Part shown: positions 33,689 through 42,217 of the stretch, one piece after another
Numbering within the stretch: the stretch's first letter is position 1
Layout of the letters: each line of letters opens with the position of its first letter
Assembly (NCBI RefSeq): GCF_003719725.1
Contig: NZ_RIAX01000003.1
Coordinates: forward strand, 331,621 to 395,620
Direction of reading: 5' to 3'
DNA: 64,000 nucleotides
Source: Planococcus salinus
GTDB lineage: Bacteria; Bacillota; Bacilli; Bacillales_A; Planococcaceae
Made by a program: the position numbers and the translations under genes
Notes under the pieces: model-generated
Database searches by the model: none
What the model was told of the DNA's origin: nothing
What the model saw: the letters and a program-made list of their open reading frames with translations, nothing else

Positions 33689-34393
33689 ATGGCGAAAGTA
33701 TTGGCTGTTTTATCAAGTGGATATGCCGACGAAGAAAACAATTACGTAACAGGATGGTGGGCTGAAGAGCTATTCGCTCCCGTACTCGCTTTGGAAGAGG
33801 AAGGACATATTGTGGGTTTGGCCACTCCTGAAGGTGGCAAGCCCGTTGTTGATCCGCTCAGTCTCACTGAAGATTATGACCCCGATGGAAAGTACAAAGA
33901 GTTATACGAATCAGGGATAGCAGATAAAACAATTCCGATTGTGGATGTGAAAGCAAGTGAATTTGACGCTGTTTTCATCGTCGGCGGACACGGCGCCATG
34001 TTTGACTTGGCACACCATGAAGACCTGCATGCCATCCTCAATATCATTCACCAGAATGGCGGCATCATTGCGGCGGTATGCCACGGACCAGCTCCACTTG
34101 TCTTTACAAAAAACAAAGATGGCCGGCCTATACTCGAAGGCTTGAAAGTGACAGGATACCCCAACGACAAAGAACCTGAGGAAGTGCGCGGATTATTGCC
34201 TTTCAGCCTCGAAGATGAACTTCGGAAAATCGCATCTTATTCAGACGCTCCTGATGAAAAAGAATACATTGTATGGGGCAGCAAACAAATTCTCACAGGC
34301 CGTGATCCCGGTTCTTCTGAGCTTTTCGGCAAAGAACTTGCGAAAGCGTTGACCCGCCGCGAACAGGAAGCGGAAGAACGTTTTTTGGATTAA
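33689..34393 (+). CDS. DJ-1/PfpI family protein (class I glutamine amidotransferase-like, Hsp31 type)
   Basis: This is a 234-residue cytoplasmic protein. The nucleophile elbow is GGIIAAVCHGPAPLVF, with Cys131 and His132, preceded by FDAVFIVGGHGAMFDL. The start VLAVLSSGYADEENNYVTGWWAEELFAPV fits the Hsp31/HchA-like branch, whose members act on methylglyoxal or as stress chaperones. It has the GGAGGAGG-type site before the ATG and a Sigma-B-type promoter, next to the divergent ytvA-like gene. Deglycase versus glyoxalase III activity cannot be settled from sequence. Confidence 0.9.
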   Translation: MAKVLAVLSSGYADEENNYVTGWWAEELFAPVLALEEEGHIVGLATPEGGKPVVDPLSLTEDYDPDGKYKELYESGIADKTIPIVDVKASEFDAVFIVGGHGAMFDLAHHEDLHAILNIIHQNGGIIAAVCHGPAPLVFTKNKDGRPILEGLKVTGYPNDKEPEEVRGLLPFSLEDELRKIASYSDAPDEKEYIVWGSKQILTGRDPGSSELFGKELAKALTRREQEAEERFLD

Positions 34394-34412
34394 CGCAGAC
34401 CAAAAAGGGTAT
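34388..34412 (+). promoter_or_regulatory. Sigma-B-type promoter for the small membrane protein
   Basis: GATTAA (34388-34393), 13 bases, then a perfect GGGTAT (34407-34412), 34 bases upstream of the ATG. It overlaps the stop codon of the DJ-1 gene. Confidence 0.55.
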
Positions 34413-34446
34413 GTATAAATAATAAGCAGGAACAGGAGGGAGATAC

Positions 34447-34656
34447 ATGAGCGAGAAAGAACCAAAAGAAAAAAAGTATATGGAAGCAGAAAAAAAAGAT
34501 GTACCTAAGCCTTCTGGAAGAGAAGAAGGGATCAAAGAACCAAGAGTCAAAAATTTCCCTAAAATCCAAGTGGGGGTCGCTATCTTTGTCGTAATTGTAC
34601 TGATTATTGTAATTATAGGGATCTCTTACGGAATGTATGGTTTGTTCTTCAACTGA
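34447..34656 (+). CDS. small single-pass membrane protein, function unknown
   Basis: This 69-residue protein has a highly charged N-terminal half (Lys/Glu-rich, about residues 1-40) and one strong transmembrane helix (VGVAIFVVIVLIIVIIGISY, about 42-61). The ATG has AGGAGGGAG upstream. The terminator stem starts inside the last codons. The charged face is probably cytoplasmic. No family is recognised; stress control is suggested by the promoter. Confidence 0.75.
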   Translation: MSEKEPKEKKYMEAEKKDVPKPSGREEGIKEPRVKNFPKIQVGVAIFVVIVLIIVIIGISYGMYGLFFN

Positions 34657-34676
34657 TTGCTTTTATGCAATCAGTT
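34651..34676 (+). terminator. terminator overlapping the stop codon of the small membrane protein
   Basis: AACTGATTGC (34651-34660) pairs with GCAATCAGTT (34667-34676) and is followed by TTTTATTTTT. Confidence 0.9.
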
Positions 34677-34732
34677 TTTTATTTTTACAGCTTACAGAAG
34701 CATATGGCTTGTTTCCGTTTATGTGACATAAA

Positions 34733-34766
34733 AAACAAGAGCCTGCGAAATCACAGGCTCTTGTTT
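34733..34766 (-). terminator. terminator after the GsiB-like gene
   Basis: Arms 34733-34745 and 34754-34766 pair perfectly over 13 bp. Reading leftward the stem is followed by TTATGTC, so it closes the small leftward gene. It may work in both directions. Confidence 0.8.
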
Positions 34767-34781
34767 AGATCATTCTGGATA

Positions 34782-34928
34782 TCAGGAACCGCGGTTGTTG
34801 TTTCTTTTTTCTTCGTCTTTTTGACCCATGTCTTCGTAAAATTCCTTGTCATGCTTCTTTGAAGTTGCCTCTCCGCCCGTGTGACCTGCTTCTTCATTGA
34901 TTATTTTACCATTATTGCGATTTGCCAT
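34782..34928 (-). CDS. GsiB/Em-like stress miniprotein with one KGG-type repeat
   Basis: This is a 48-residue hydrophilic protein. Its centre, GGEATSKKHDKEFYEDMGQK, is almost the 20-residue repeat of B. subtilis GsiB and plant group 1 LEA (Em) proteins, here present once only. It starts MANRNNGKIINEEAGHTGG and ends EEKRNNNRGS. GsiB-type proteins are glucose-starvation and dehydration-stress proteins under Sigma-B. The ATG at 34928 follows AAGGAA; the longer frame to 34964 has no ribosome site. A GGGTGT -10-like hexamer exists upstream on the minus strand, but without a convincing -35. Confidence 0.8.
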   Translation of the reverse strand: MANRNNGKIINEEAGHTGGEATSKKHDKEFYEDMGQKDEEKRNNNRGS

Positions 34929-35061
34929 TTTCGATTCCTTCTTTAAATTAATATCGGTGCGCACACCCGCACTCTACCTGGTTACTTCTCTTCATGTCAT
35001 CGACTTGTAATATCTACCAAGCAAATTTTCTTTGCGCATTATGAAAGAGCTTTTAGCAGGC

Positions 35062-36249
35062 TTACAGGCTTTCTGTCAATTCGATGTCAAATTCCATCAA
35101 TTCTCCACCGCGATACACTTTTACTTGCAAGGTATCGCCGACGTCAGTTTTATTGTATAGATGCTGGCGAAGTTCAAGTACTGATCCGACTGCTTCTCCG
35201 TCCATTTCCACAATAACGTCCAGTTCTTTAAGCCCCGCTTCAGCTGCTCCAGACCCGGGTGCCACGGACTGCACGATAATACCGCTTTCCACGTCAGCCG
35301 GCAAATTCAATTGGCTTTGCCGTGATTGTGCCGGAATTTCAGCTAAATCCAGAATGGAAACACCGATGGAAGGACGTTCCACTGCCCCTTTTGTTTCCAG
35401 GTCTTCAATGATGGGAGCCGCAAAGTTGATAGGGATGGCTAGGCCGATTCCTTCCACTGCCTCCTGCGCAATTTTCATCGAGTTGATGCCGATTACTTGT
35501 CCCTGGCTATTGATCAATGCGCCGCCGCTATTGCCGGGATTGATCGCTGCGTCCGTTTGAAGGACTTCCGACTGCCAATCTTCTTTTCCGTCTTCGTTAA
35601 TATCAATCGGGATGGATCGTTCTGTACCCGAAATAACCCCAGTAGTAACAGAGCCAGAGAACTGAAGGCCCAATGGATTGCCGATTGCAATGACCGGCTC
35701 GCCCGCTTTCAAGACAGAAGAATCACCAAACTCAGCTACAGTAGTGATGTTGTCATCTGCCACTTTCAATACCGCCAAATCCGTCCATACATCTGTCCCT
35801 AATACTTCTGCATCCAGCTCCGTTCCATCAGCTAACGTGATTTTTACGTCTTCCGCCCCTTCCACGACGTGGTTATTCGTAACTATATAGGCAAAGCCAT
35901 CCTGTTTTTTATAAATGACTCCAGATCCTGTCCCCGCTTCCTGGGCTTCTGTTTCTGTCGCTGGCATGAAAGGGTTTTGCTGGGCAGTCTGCATATTCGT
36001 CACCCCTACAACAGCAGCAGATGTGTCTTCTACGGTATCCGTAACATCTGTCGTAACAACACTTGAAGTATTTTGAAGGCCGCTCACAGTTTCGACAGTT
36101 CCCTTCTCGTCTTGCATTGCAACTTCCTGGTCTGTAAACCCTGGAAGTACTACTCCTACAAGCATGGCGCCCGCAATCAGCCCTGTGAAGCTTGAAGCGA
36201 AATAGCCTGTACGTTTTTTCTTCGGTTGCGATGAATTATAGTAACCCAT
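35062..36249 (-). CDS. htrA: HtrA/DegP-like membrane-anchored serine protease
   Basis: This is a 395-residue S1C protease. One N-terminal membrane helix (about 17-37) anchors it with the protease outside. The catalytic triad is His127 in VTNNHVVEG, Asp157 in DVWTDLAVLKV and Ser241 in INPGNSGGAL. A PDZ domain fills about residues 295-390. It degrades or refolds damaged secreted proteins. The ribosome site is AAGGAGGAAATT. It lies downstream of a two-component system in the same direction, but a terminator separates them. Regulation by CssRS-like signalling would be by analogy only. Confidence 0.93.
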   Translation of the reverse strand: MGYYNSSQPKKKRTGYFASSFTGLIAGAMLVGVVLPGFTDQEVAMQDEKGTVETVSGLQNTSSVVTTDVTDTVEDTSAAVVGVTNMQTAQQNPFMPATETEAQEAGTGSGVIYKKQDGFAYIVTNNHVVEGAEDVKITLADGTELDAEVLGTDVWTDLAVLKVADDNITTVAEFGDSSVLKAGEPVIAIGNPLGLQFSGSVTTGVISGTERSIPIDINEDGKEDWQSEVLQTDAAINPGNSGGALINSQGQVIGINSMKIAQEAVEGIGLAIPINFAAPIIEDLETKGAVERPSIGVSILDLAEIPAQSRQSQLNLPADVESGIIVQSVAPGSGAAEAGLKELDVIVEMDGEAVGSVLELRQHLYNKTDVGDTLQVKVYRGGELMEFDIELTESL

Positions 36250-36441
36250 GATTAATTTCCTCCTTGAATAAGTATGTTGTCAATTTCCGGCGATTATTTT
36301 TCAGCGTTCTTGGTCCGCTTTCAATTTTCATCCGTTACTTCACTTAACCCCTCTTTTCCTAAGCGGTTAACCATAGCTTACCAAGCAATTATGAATAAAC
36401 TATGACCAGAGTTTTAACAGAAATGAAAAGTTTCGAAAACA

Positions 36442-36480
36442 AAAAATGACTGAAGAGCTGCGAGCTCTTCAGTCATTTTT
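36442..36480 (-). terminator. terminator after the sensor kinase
   Basis: A 17-bp stem (36442-36458 with 36464-36480) overlaps the kinase stop codon and has T-runs on both sides. The next 190 bases to htrA hold its promoter region. Confidence 0.9.
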
Positions 36481-37866
36481 GTGCGGCAGCCGAATTTGGA
36501 ATTTCGTGCCTCTGTCTTTTTCGCTTTCCACTTGAACATCCCCATCATGCAACGTAATCAATTGCTTCACAATCGACAAGCCGAGCCCGAATTGCCCGCT
36601 TCCGCGTGACACATCTGATTTATAGAAACGTCGCCAGATCTGATCGATTTCTTCCACATCAATGCCCGATCCAGTGTCTTCCACTTCTATCAGCATGAAT
36701 TCCGGTTCTGACGAAGAGCGCAAAGTTATCAGCCCGTTCTCAGTAAATTGAATGCTGTTTTTAACAATATTTACCAGCACCTGAATCAGGCGGTCCATGT
36801 CTCCGTAAATCACTTGACCTTCCTTGGCTGCTGTTTCAATTCGATTGCCTTTTTCAGCCGCTTGCATCTCCAGCTGTTCCTGGATGATTTCAAAAAGTTC
36901 TTCCGCTTCGATTTCCTCTTTTGTCAACGTGACCTGGTTCGACCGTATCTTTTCGTAATCCAGATTTTCGTTGACCAGACGCATGAGACGCTTGGTTTCA
37001 TCGCTTACAAGACGAATGCCTTTGTCCTTCTGCGCTTCCTCGATCATGTTATTGCGCAACCCTTCAATGACACCTGCAATCGTCGTCAAAGGCGTTCTCA
37101 TTTCGTGGGAAACGTCGGCCATGAACTGCCTTCTTCTGTTTTCAAGGCGTTCGATTTCTTCGTTGGACTGCTGCAGATTGAGCGCCATTTTATTGATATC
37201 CCGACTCAAGTCACCGATTTCGTCAAAATTCGATTCCGGTAAATCAACATCGTATCGGCCTTCACTGATCATAGAAGTCGCTTTTTGCATACGCTGAATC
37301 CGGCTGACATGAAGTTTTGACAACAATAAACTCAATAGCAGCGCAATTGCGAGTGCCAAAAGGCTCACCGTCACCAGCGTCCAGTTCAGCTCGGAAATCA
37401 TTTCACTTGTCCCGCTGACCGGCGAAGCCAGCAGGACACCGCCCACTAATCTGCCATTATCCACATACGGCAACGCGACAAACGTCACTGTATTTTCAAA
37501 TCGCTCGACATCCCGGTTGACGACCAGCGTTTCTCCCTGCTCAATGACGTTCCATTCTTCCGCCGTCAATTCCACAGGTGGAAAAGCACCCGAATCCGGA
37601 TATAAGATACGGCTTTGCTGGTCAAAAACAATGAAGTTAATGTTCTGCGCTTCTAAAATGGAAACGTAGGACTGAAGATCAGACCCCGGTCGTGGACGCT
37701 GAAGATCCGAAAGAATCTGTTCCCCGTAACTCTCCAACTCCTCCGCTTTTTCTTCATAGGCGAAATCCCCCACATATTGCACGAACAGCAAGCTCAGAAT
37801 GAGAAATGCAATCAGCAAAACACTTAAATGACTGGCGATCAACTGGTAAAAGTACTTAATCCGCAT
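36469..37866 (-). CDS. sensor histidine kinase
   Basis: This is a 465-residue membrane kinase. The order is TM1 (about 10-30), an extracellular sensor of about 130 residues, TM2 (about 160-185), HAMP, the dimerisation domain with FMADVSHEMRTPLTTIAG (phospho-acceptor His near 255), and the ATPase domain with N-box LVNIVKNSIQFT and G-boxes DTGSGI and FGLGLSIV. The sensor has no recognisable ligand motif. The ATG at 37866 overlaps the response-regulator stop codon. It phosphorylates the regulator encoded just upstream. The stimulus is unknown; the nearby htrA gene makes envelope stress a fair guess. Confidence 0.92.
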   Translation of the reverse strand: MRIKYFYQLIASHLSVLLIAFLILSLLFVQYVGDFAYEEKAEELESYGEQILSDLQRPRPGSDLQSYVSILEAQNINFIVFDQQSRILYPDSGAFPPVELTAEEWNVIEQGETLVVNRDVERFENTVTFVALPYVDNGRLVGGVLLASPVSGTSEMISELNWTLVTVSLLALAIALLLSLLLSKLHVSRIQRMQKATSMISEGRYDVDLPESNFDEIGDLSRDINKMALNLQQSNEEIERLENRRRQFMADVSHEMRTPLTTIAGVIEGLRNNMIEEAQKDKGIRLVSDETKRLMRLVNENLDYEKIRSNQVTLTKEEIEAEELFEIIQEQLEMQAAEKGNRIETAAKEGQVIYGDMDRLIQVLVNIVKNSIQFTENGLITLRSSSEPEFMLIEVEDTGSGIDVEEIDQIWRRFYKSDVSRGSGQFGLGLSIVKQLITLHDGDVQVESEKDRGTKFQIRLPHKND

Positions 37867-38539
37867 GTGGTTCTTCAAACTTGTACCCTACTCCCCAAAC
37901 GGTATGGAATAAGTTTTCACCGTTTGTAATTTTTTTCCGGAGGCGTTTGATATGGACATCAACGGTACGTTCATCGCCATAGTATTGATAGCCCCATACC
38001 TGCTCGAGCAACTGCTCACGGCTGAAGACTTGTTTTGGATGCTGCAGAAAAAACACAAGCAAATCGAATTCCTTAGGTGTCAGGTTGTGGACTGCCGCTC
38101 CCTCTTTTTGGACTTCCCTTGTCTCTTTATTGACTTTAAAATAGTTGGTTTCAATTAAACCCGCCGTCTCCACCGGTTTTTGTGTACGTCTTGCCACCGC
38201 CTTGATGCGTGCCATTAATGCCAGCGGACTGAACGGTTTTGTCACATAATCATCCGCTCCCATCTCAAAGCCGATGACTTGATCGGACTCACTGTCTTTC
38301 GCTGTCAGCATGATGATGGGAACCTGATCGCCTTCTTCCCTGATTTTCCTGCACAAGGTCATCCCGTCCATTTTCGGCAACATCCAGTCAAGAACGAGCA
38401 AGTCATACATTCCTTTTTTGTATTTGTCATACCCTTCAACTCCGTCAGCTGCAAACTCGCCGGTTATTCCTTCTTTTGATAAGAACATTTCCAGCATCGA
38501 GCTGACATTCGGGTTATCTTCAACCACTAAAATTCTCAT
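37856..38539 (-). CDS. OmpR/PhoB family response regulator
   Basis: This is a 227-residue regulator. The receiver domain has VVEDNPNVS (acidic pocket), LLVLDWMLPKMDGMTL (phospho-acceptor Asp near residue 52), LTAKD and the KPF lysine. The C-terminal winged helix contains LTPKEFDLLVFFLQHPKQVFSREQLLEQVWG and RTVDVHIKRLRKKI. It is the first gene of a two-gene leftward operon with the kinase. Targets are unknown. Confidence 0.94.
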   Translation of the reverse strand: MRILVVEDNPNVSSMLEMFLSKEGITGEFAADGVEGYDKYKKGMYDLLVLDWMLPKMDGMTLCRKIREEGDQVPIIMLTAKDSESDQVIGFEMGADDYVTKPFSPLALMARIKAVARRTQKPVETAGLIETNYFKVNKETREVQKEGAAVHNLTPKEFDLLVFFLQHPKQVFSREQLLEQVWGYQYYGDERTVDVHIKRLRKKITNGENLFHTVWGVGYKFEEPHAD

Positions 38540-38585
38540 GCAGCTTCTCCCTTCCCGCCATCATTCGGCTGTGACGAAATCCATC

Positions 38586-38620
38586 AAAAAACCGCCTTCA
38601 TACTAAAAGGGCGGTTTTTT
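38586..38620. terminator. terminator between the GTPase gene and the two-component operon
   Basis: AAAAAACCGCC (38586-38596) pairs with GGCGGTTTTTT (38610-38620). It closes the leftward GTPase transcript just after its stop codon. Confidence 0.9.
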
Positions 38621-38626
38621 GTCAGT

Positions 38627-39640
38627 TTAAGCGTTTTTCTCACGTTTTTTATATTTCTCAAACAAATCGCCAATCATGTCGTAATCAATTGCGATGTTGT
38701 TTTCATACGCATATTTCACGCCATAACCCAGTGCGAGTGTCATGGCAGAAGCCACTGTACCGCCGATGACGGAACCTGCACCCGGGATAAACTTCAATGC
38801 CTGTCGGTAAATCGTGTGACCGATTGTCTGAGTCGCTGTGATGACGATCATGTCTTTCGCCGCTTTTTTCGTTAACGGTTGATCATAAAGCTTGGATAAT
38901 TTAATGATCAAGCCAACCTGCAGGGAAGTCAGTGGGATGACATCAGAACCTGGAATCGGTGAAGCGCCGATGACGCCGGCTGAGACCCCCGAACCGATGA
39001 TCCACCGGTTGGCAGCGGCTGATTTTTCCTTCATGCTTTTAGCGAAGAGCAGATCTTTGCCCTTCTTTTCCAGCAAAAAAAGAATTTCCTTCTTGAGTGT
39101 TTCAAGATTTTCTCCTGTCTTCGAGGAAATCGGAATGACTTTGTATTTATTGTTCGTATGATTTTTCACAAATTGGACGATGGAAGGAATATTCTCAGCG
39201 GCATCGATTTTATTCAAGACAATCAGAATATCTTTATTGTGTTTTTCGATGGCCGTGAATTTTTCTTTTTCGCTGTCTGAAAGCACGGTGCCTGCTGCAT
39301 TCAGAAAAAACAGCACCACGTCAGACTGTTGTACAAATTCCAGGGTTTTTTTCGGGTTTTCGTCATTCGGATCGTTGAGCCCTGGCGTATCCATGAATTT
39401 GATGTTTTCCAACCCTTTGATGTTATATGGGTCCACGCTGACTGTTTCGCCAGGCATCGGATTTGTACTGGCAATATCTTCGCCGATGATTTTATTGACA
39501 GTAGATGATTTTCCGGCATTGACTTCCCCAATCAGTGAAATGAGCAAGTCCTGCTCCAATGTATCATTCACTTTTTTCATTTCATTTTCGAACATATTGT
39601 CCATCATGCGACTGACTTCTTTTTCAAATTCTTTTACCAT
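38627..39640 (-). CDS. Era-like GTPase with C-terminal DUF697 domain
   Basis: This is a 337-residue protein. The GTPase domain (about 30-195) has the P-loop GEVNAGKSST, PGETVS as switch I, MDTPGLNDP as G3, LNKIDA as G4 and ISSKTGE as G5. From about 205 onwards it is a glycine- and alanine-rich hydrophobic domain like DUF697/YcjF (SGVSAGVIGASPIPGSDVIPLTSLQVGLI), which can insert in membranes. Such proteins are dynamin-like or era-like remodelling GTPases of uncertain role. It stands alone with AAGGAGG before the ATG. Confidence 0.87.
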   Translation of the reverse strand: MVKEFEKEVSRMMDNMFENEMKKVNDTLEQDLLISLIGEVNAGKSSTVNKIIGEDIASTNPMPGETVSVDPYNIKGLENIKFMDTPGLNDPNDENPKKTLEFVQQSDVVLFFLNAAGTVLSDSEKEKFTAIEKHNKDILIVLNKIDAAENIPSIVQFVKNHTNNKYKVIPISSKTGENLETLKKEILFLLEKKGKDLLFAKSMKEKSAAANRWIIGSGVSAGVIGASPIPGSDVIPLTSLQVGLIIKLSKLYDQPLTKKAAKDMIVITATQTIGHTIYRQALKFIPGAGSVIGGTVASAMTLALGYGVKYAYENNIAIDYDMIGDLFEKYKKREKNA

Positions 39641-39742
39641 GGTCTCTGCCTCCTTGATCGATCGTTATTTTCATTATAATCGTTTTATGAGTTTCAGACT
39701 AATCTTTCACTTGTTTTAGTTGAAGACTCCTGAGGAGCCAAT

Positions 39743-39767
39743 GCTTAAAACAGCCTGAAAAGGGAAT
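39743..39767 (+). promoter_or_regulatory. possible Sigma-B-type promoter
   Basis: GCTTAA (39743-39748), 13 bases, then GGGAAT (39762-39767), 38 bases upstream of the flavoprotein start. One mismatch in each hexamer. Confidence 0.4.
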
Positions 39768-39805
39768 AACAGAAGTAATCTCAGAATGGAGAAAGGAGAA
39801 AGAGG

Positions 39806-40429
39806 ATGTCTACTTTAAAAGCAATCTTTTTAAATTCTTCTTTGAAATCTTCAGATGAAGTTTCCCATACAGAAGGTTTCATCAAAGATGTCCAGTCTCA
39901 CTACAATGAACTGGGGGTTGAATCCGAAATTGTTCGTCTGGCGGATTACCAGATCGCGTACGGGGTAGAAGAAGATATGGGCGGCAATGACAAATGGCCA
40001 CAGATTTTGGAAAAAGTGATGGCTGCTGATATTGTGATTATCGGAACTCCGATATGGCTGGGAGAAAAGAGCGCCTTGGCCACTCAGGCAATTGAACGAT
40101 TATATGGAAGCAGCAGCGTCACCAATGACCAGGGCCAAGCTGTTTTTTATAACAAAGTCGGCGGCGCTGTGGTCACCGGAAACGAAGATGGAGCCAAACA
40201 CGCCGCTGCTTCCATTATCTACAGCCTGTCCCATATCGGCTTTACCATTCCGCCGAACGTCGATGCTTACTGGGTGGGCGAAGCAGGACCAGGTGATTCC
40301 TATATGGATGCAGGCAGAGACAACGAATTCACGAAAGGGACCATTGAACGGCTCGCCTACAACACCTATCATTTGGCAGGAATGCTGAAGAAAACCCCCA
40401 TACCGGCAGAAGGAAATACACTGGAATAG
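39806..40429 (+). CDS. NAD(P)H-dependent FMN reductase / flavodoxin-fold protein
   Basis: This is a 207-residue flavodoxin-like protein. The start LKAIFLNSSLKSSDEVSHTEGFI forms the phosphate loop of the NADPH-FMN reductase family. ADIVIIGTPIWLGEKSALATQAIERLYG and GGAVVTGNEDGAKHAAASIIYSLSHIGFTIP are the flavin-ring loops. It probably reduces quinones or other electrophiles in the cytoplasm. It is a single gene behind a GGAGAAAGGAG site; its riboflavin-operon neighbour is convergent and separate. Confidence 0.87.
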   Translation: MSTLKAIFLNSSLKSSDEVSHTEGFIKDVQSHYNELGVESEIVRLADYQIAYGVEEDMGGNDKWPQILEKVMAADIVIIGTPIWLGEKSALATQAIERLYGSSSVTNDQGQAVFYNKVGGAVVTGNEDGAKHAAASIIYSLSHIGFTIPPNVDAYWVGEAGPGDSYMDAGRDNEFTKGTIERLAYNTYHLAGMLKKTPIPAEGNTLE

Positions 40430-40492
40430 TACTCAAGCGTATTTTAGACCTCACTTAAAAGCGCCTTTTTCCAATCGATTTCTTCATAGAAA

Positions 40493-40524
40493 AAAGCCTC
40501 CGAGGCACAAGCTCCGGAGGCTTT
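40493..40524 (-). terminator. terminator of the riboflavin operon
   Basis: AAAGCCTCCG (40493-40502) pairs with CGGAGGCTTT (40515-40524). Reading leftward a T-run follows. It lies just after ribH. Confidence 0.85.
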
Positions 40525-40532
40525 ATCTGTGT

Positions 40533-40997
40533 TTATAATTTTTTCATCAGGTTGGCCATTTCAATTGCACCTGACGCAGATTCCCAGCCTTTGTTTCCGG
40601 CTTTGGTGCCTGCACGTTCAATGGCCTGTTCAATGGAATCCGTCGTCAGGACACCGAAGATGACAGGAATGTTCGCTTGATCGCTTGCTCTTGAAACGCC
40701 TTTCGCCACTTCGCTGCAGACAAAATCGAAGTGCGGCGTCGCTCCTCTGATAACCGTACCCAGTGTGATGACAGCATCGTAATTGCCGCTCGTTGCCATC
40801 TTCTTTGCCACTAAGGGAATTTCAAATGCACCGGGCACCCAGGCGATGGAAACATTCTCTTCTTCCACACCATGCCGTTTCAACGCATCTTCTGCTCCGC
40901 TCAACAGTTTGCTGGTGATAAATTCGTTGAAGCGTCCCACTACAATTCCAATCCGTAATCCTTCACCGTTTAAATAACCTTCAAAATGCACTGTCAT
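40533..40997 (-). CDS. ribH: 6,7-dimethyl-8-ribityllumazine synthase
   Basis: This is a 154-residue enzyme, the same length as B. subtilis RibH. It joins the ribityl-pyrimidine and the four-carbon phosphate to lumazine. Motifs are [59 protein letters not shown] with the catalytic His, and [20 protein letters not shown]. The ATG at 40997 sits seven bases after AAAGGAG; the ATG two codons before overlaps that site. It is the last gene of the operon, 12 bases after ribBA. Confidence 0.95.
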   Translation of the reverse strand: MTVHFEGYLNGEGLRIGIVVGRFNEFITSKLLSGAEDALKRHGVEEENVSIAWVPGAFEIPLVAKKMATSGNYDAVITLGTVIRGATPHFDFVCSEVAKGVSRASDQANIPVIFGVLTTDSIEQAIERAGTKAGNKGWESASGAIEMANLMKKL

Positions 40998-41009
40998 ATC
41001 CATTCTCCT

Positions 41010-42203
41010 TTAAAAGTTCAGTATGTGACCAAGCTTAGATTTTTTTGTTCTCATATAGGCTTCATTTTCTTTTTTCGTTGGCATCTCAATCGCTAATCGT
41101 TCAACCACCTCTAACCCATAGCCTCCGATTCCTGCAATTTTCCGCGGGTTATTTGTTAAAAGTTTCATCTTTTGAATACCCAAATCCCTCAAGATTTGAG
41201 CCCCGATGCCGTAATCACGCAAATCGTCTTCAAAACCAAGTTTTTGGTTCGCTTCCACCGTATCGTATCCTTGGGCCTGTAAATCATATGCTTTTAATTT
41301 GTTGATCAGTCCTATTCCCCGGCCTTCCTGTCGCATGTATAGCAGAACGCCATTTCCTTCATCGCTGATTTGCTGCAGGGCGGCTCGCAACTGAGTACCG
41401 CAGTCACATTGGAAAGAACCGAAGACATCCCCCGTCAAACATTCCGAATGGACACGTGTCAAAACCGGTTTTTCAGAATCGATCTCTCCTTTTACAAGCG
41501 CCACGTGATCCTGTCCTGTCAGCACTTCCGTATATCCAACGACGCGAAAATCACCAAATTCGGTCGGCAAGTTCACTTCCACTTCCCGTTTGATCAATTT
41601 CTCATTCTTTTGCTTGTATGAAATCAGATCCTGGATGGTTAAAATCCCAAGTCCCAGGCGCTCAGCCACTTTCTGCAGATCATCGACACGGGCCATCGTA
41701 CCGTCCGCATTCATAATCTCACAGATGACGCCTGCCGGTGGAGAGCCGGCCAATTTGGCTAAATCCACGGCTGCCTCTGTATGGCCGGCACGCCGCAGCA
41801 CGCCGCCTTTTTTGGCGATCAAGGGAAACACATGGCCGGGGCGTTTAAAATCAGACGCTTTGGCATCCGGGTCCAGCATGCTTTTGATGGTATGCGACCG
41901 TTCAAAAGCGCTGATGCCAGTGGTAGTGCTTTGGTGATCGACACTGATGGTAAAAGCTGTGCCGTATTCATCGGTATTGTTATCCGTCATCAAACCGATC
42001 TTCAATTTGGCGGCAATTTCCTCTGCTACAGGCACGCAGATCAAGCCCCGCCCTTCTGTTGCCATCAGGTTCACCATTTCGGGTGTAGCAAATTCCGCCA
42101 ACGCCACAAAATCACCTTCATTTTCACGATTTTCATCGTCGATGACGATAATCGGCTTGCCGTCCTTTAAATCACGGACAGCTTCTTCTACGGTGTAGAA
42201 CAT
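41010..42203 (-). CDS. ribBA: Bifunctional 3,4-dihydroxy-2-butanone 4-phosphate synthase / GTP cyclohydrolase II
   Basis: This is a 397-residue bifunctional enzyme. The N-terminal half has [39 protein letters not shown] and [12 protein letters not shown] (DHBP synthase). The C-terminal half has [23 protein letters not shown] with the three zinc cysteines, [11 protein letters not shown] and LLTNNPRKI (GTP cyclohydrolase II). It starts both branches of riboflavin synthesis. The ATG at 42203 is nine bases after GGAG. It follows ribE by 14 bases. It is controlled by the upstream FMN riboswitch. Confidence 0.96.
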   Translation of the reverse strand: MFYTVEEAVRDLKDGKPIIVIDDENRENEGDFVALAEFATPEMVNLMATEGRGLICVPVAEEIAAKLKIGLMTDNNTDEYGTAFTISVDHQSTTTGISAFERSHTIKSMLDPDAKASDFKRPGHVFPLIAKKGGVLRRAGHTEAAVDLAKLAGSPPAGVICEIMNADGTMARVDDLQKVAERLGLGILTIQDLISYKQKNEKLIKREVEVNLPTEFGDFRVVGYTEVLTGQDHVALVKGEIDSEKPVLTRVHSECLTGDVFGSFQCDCGTQLRAALQQISDEGNGVLLYMRQEGRGIGLINKLKAYDLQAQGYDTVEANQKLGFEDDLRDYGIGAQILRDLGIQKMKLLTNNPRKIAGIGGYGLEVVERLAIEMPTKKENEAYMRTKKSKLGHILNF

Positions 42204-42217
42204 CTTCATCGTCTCCT

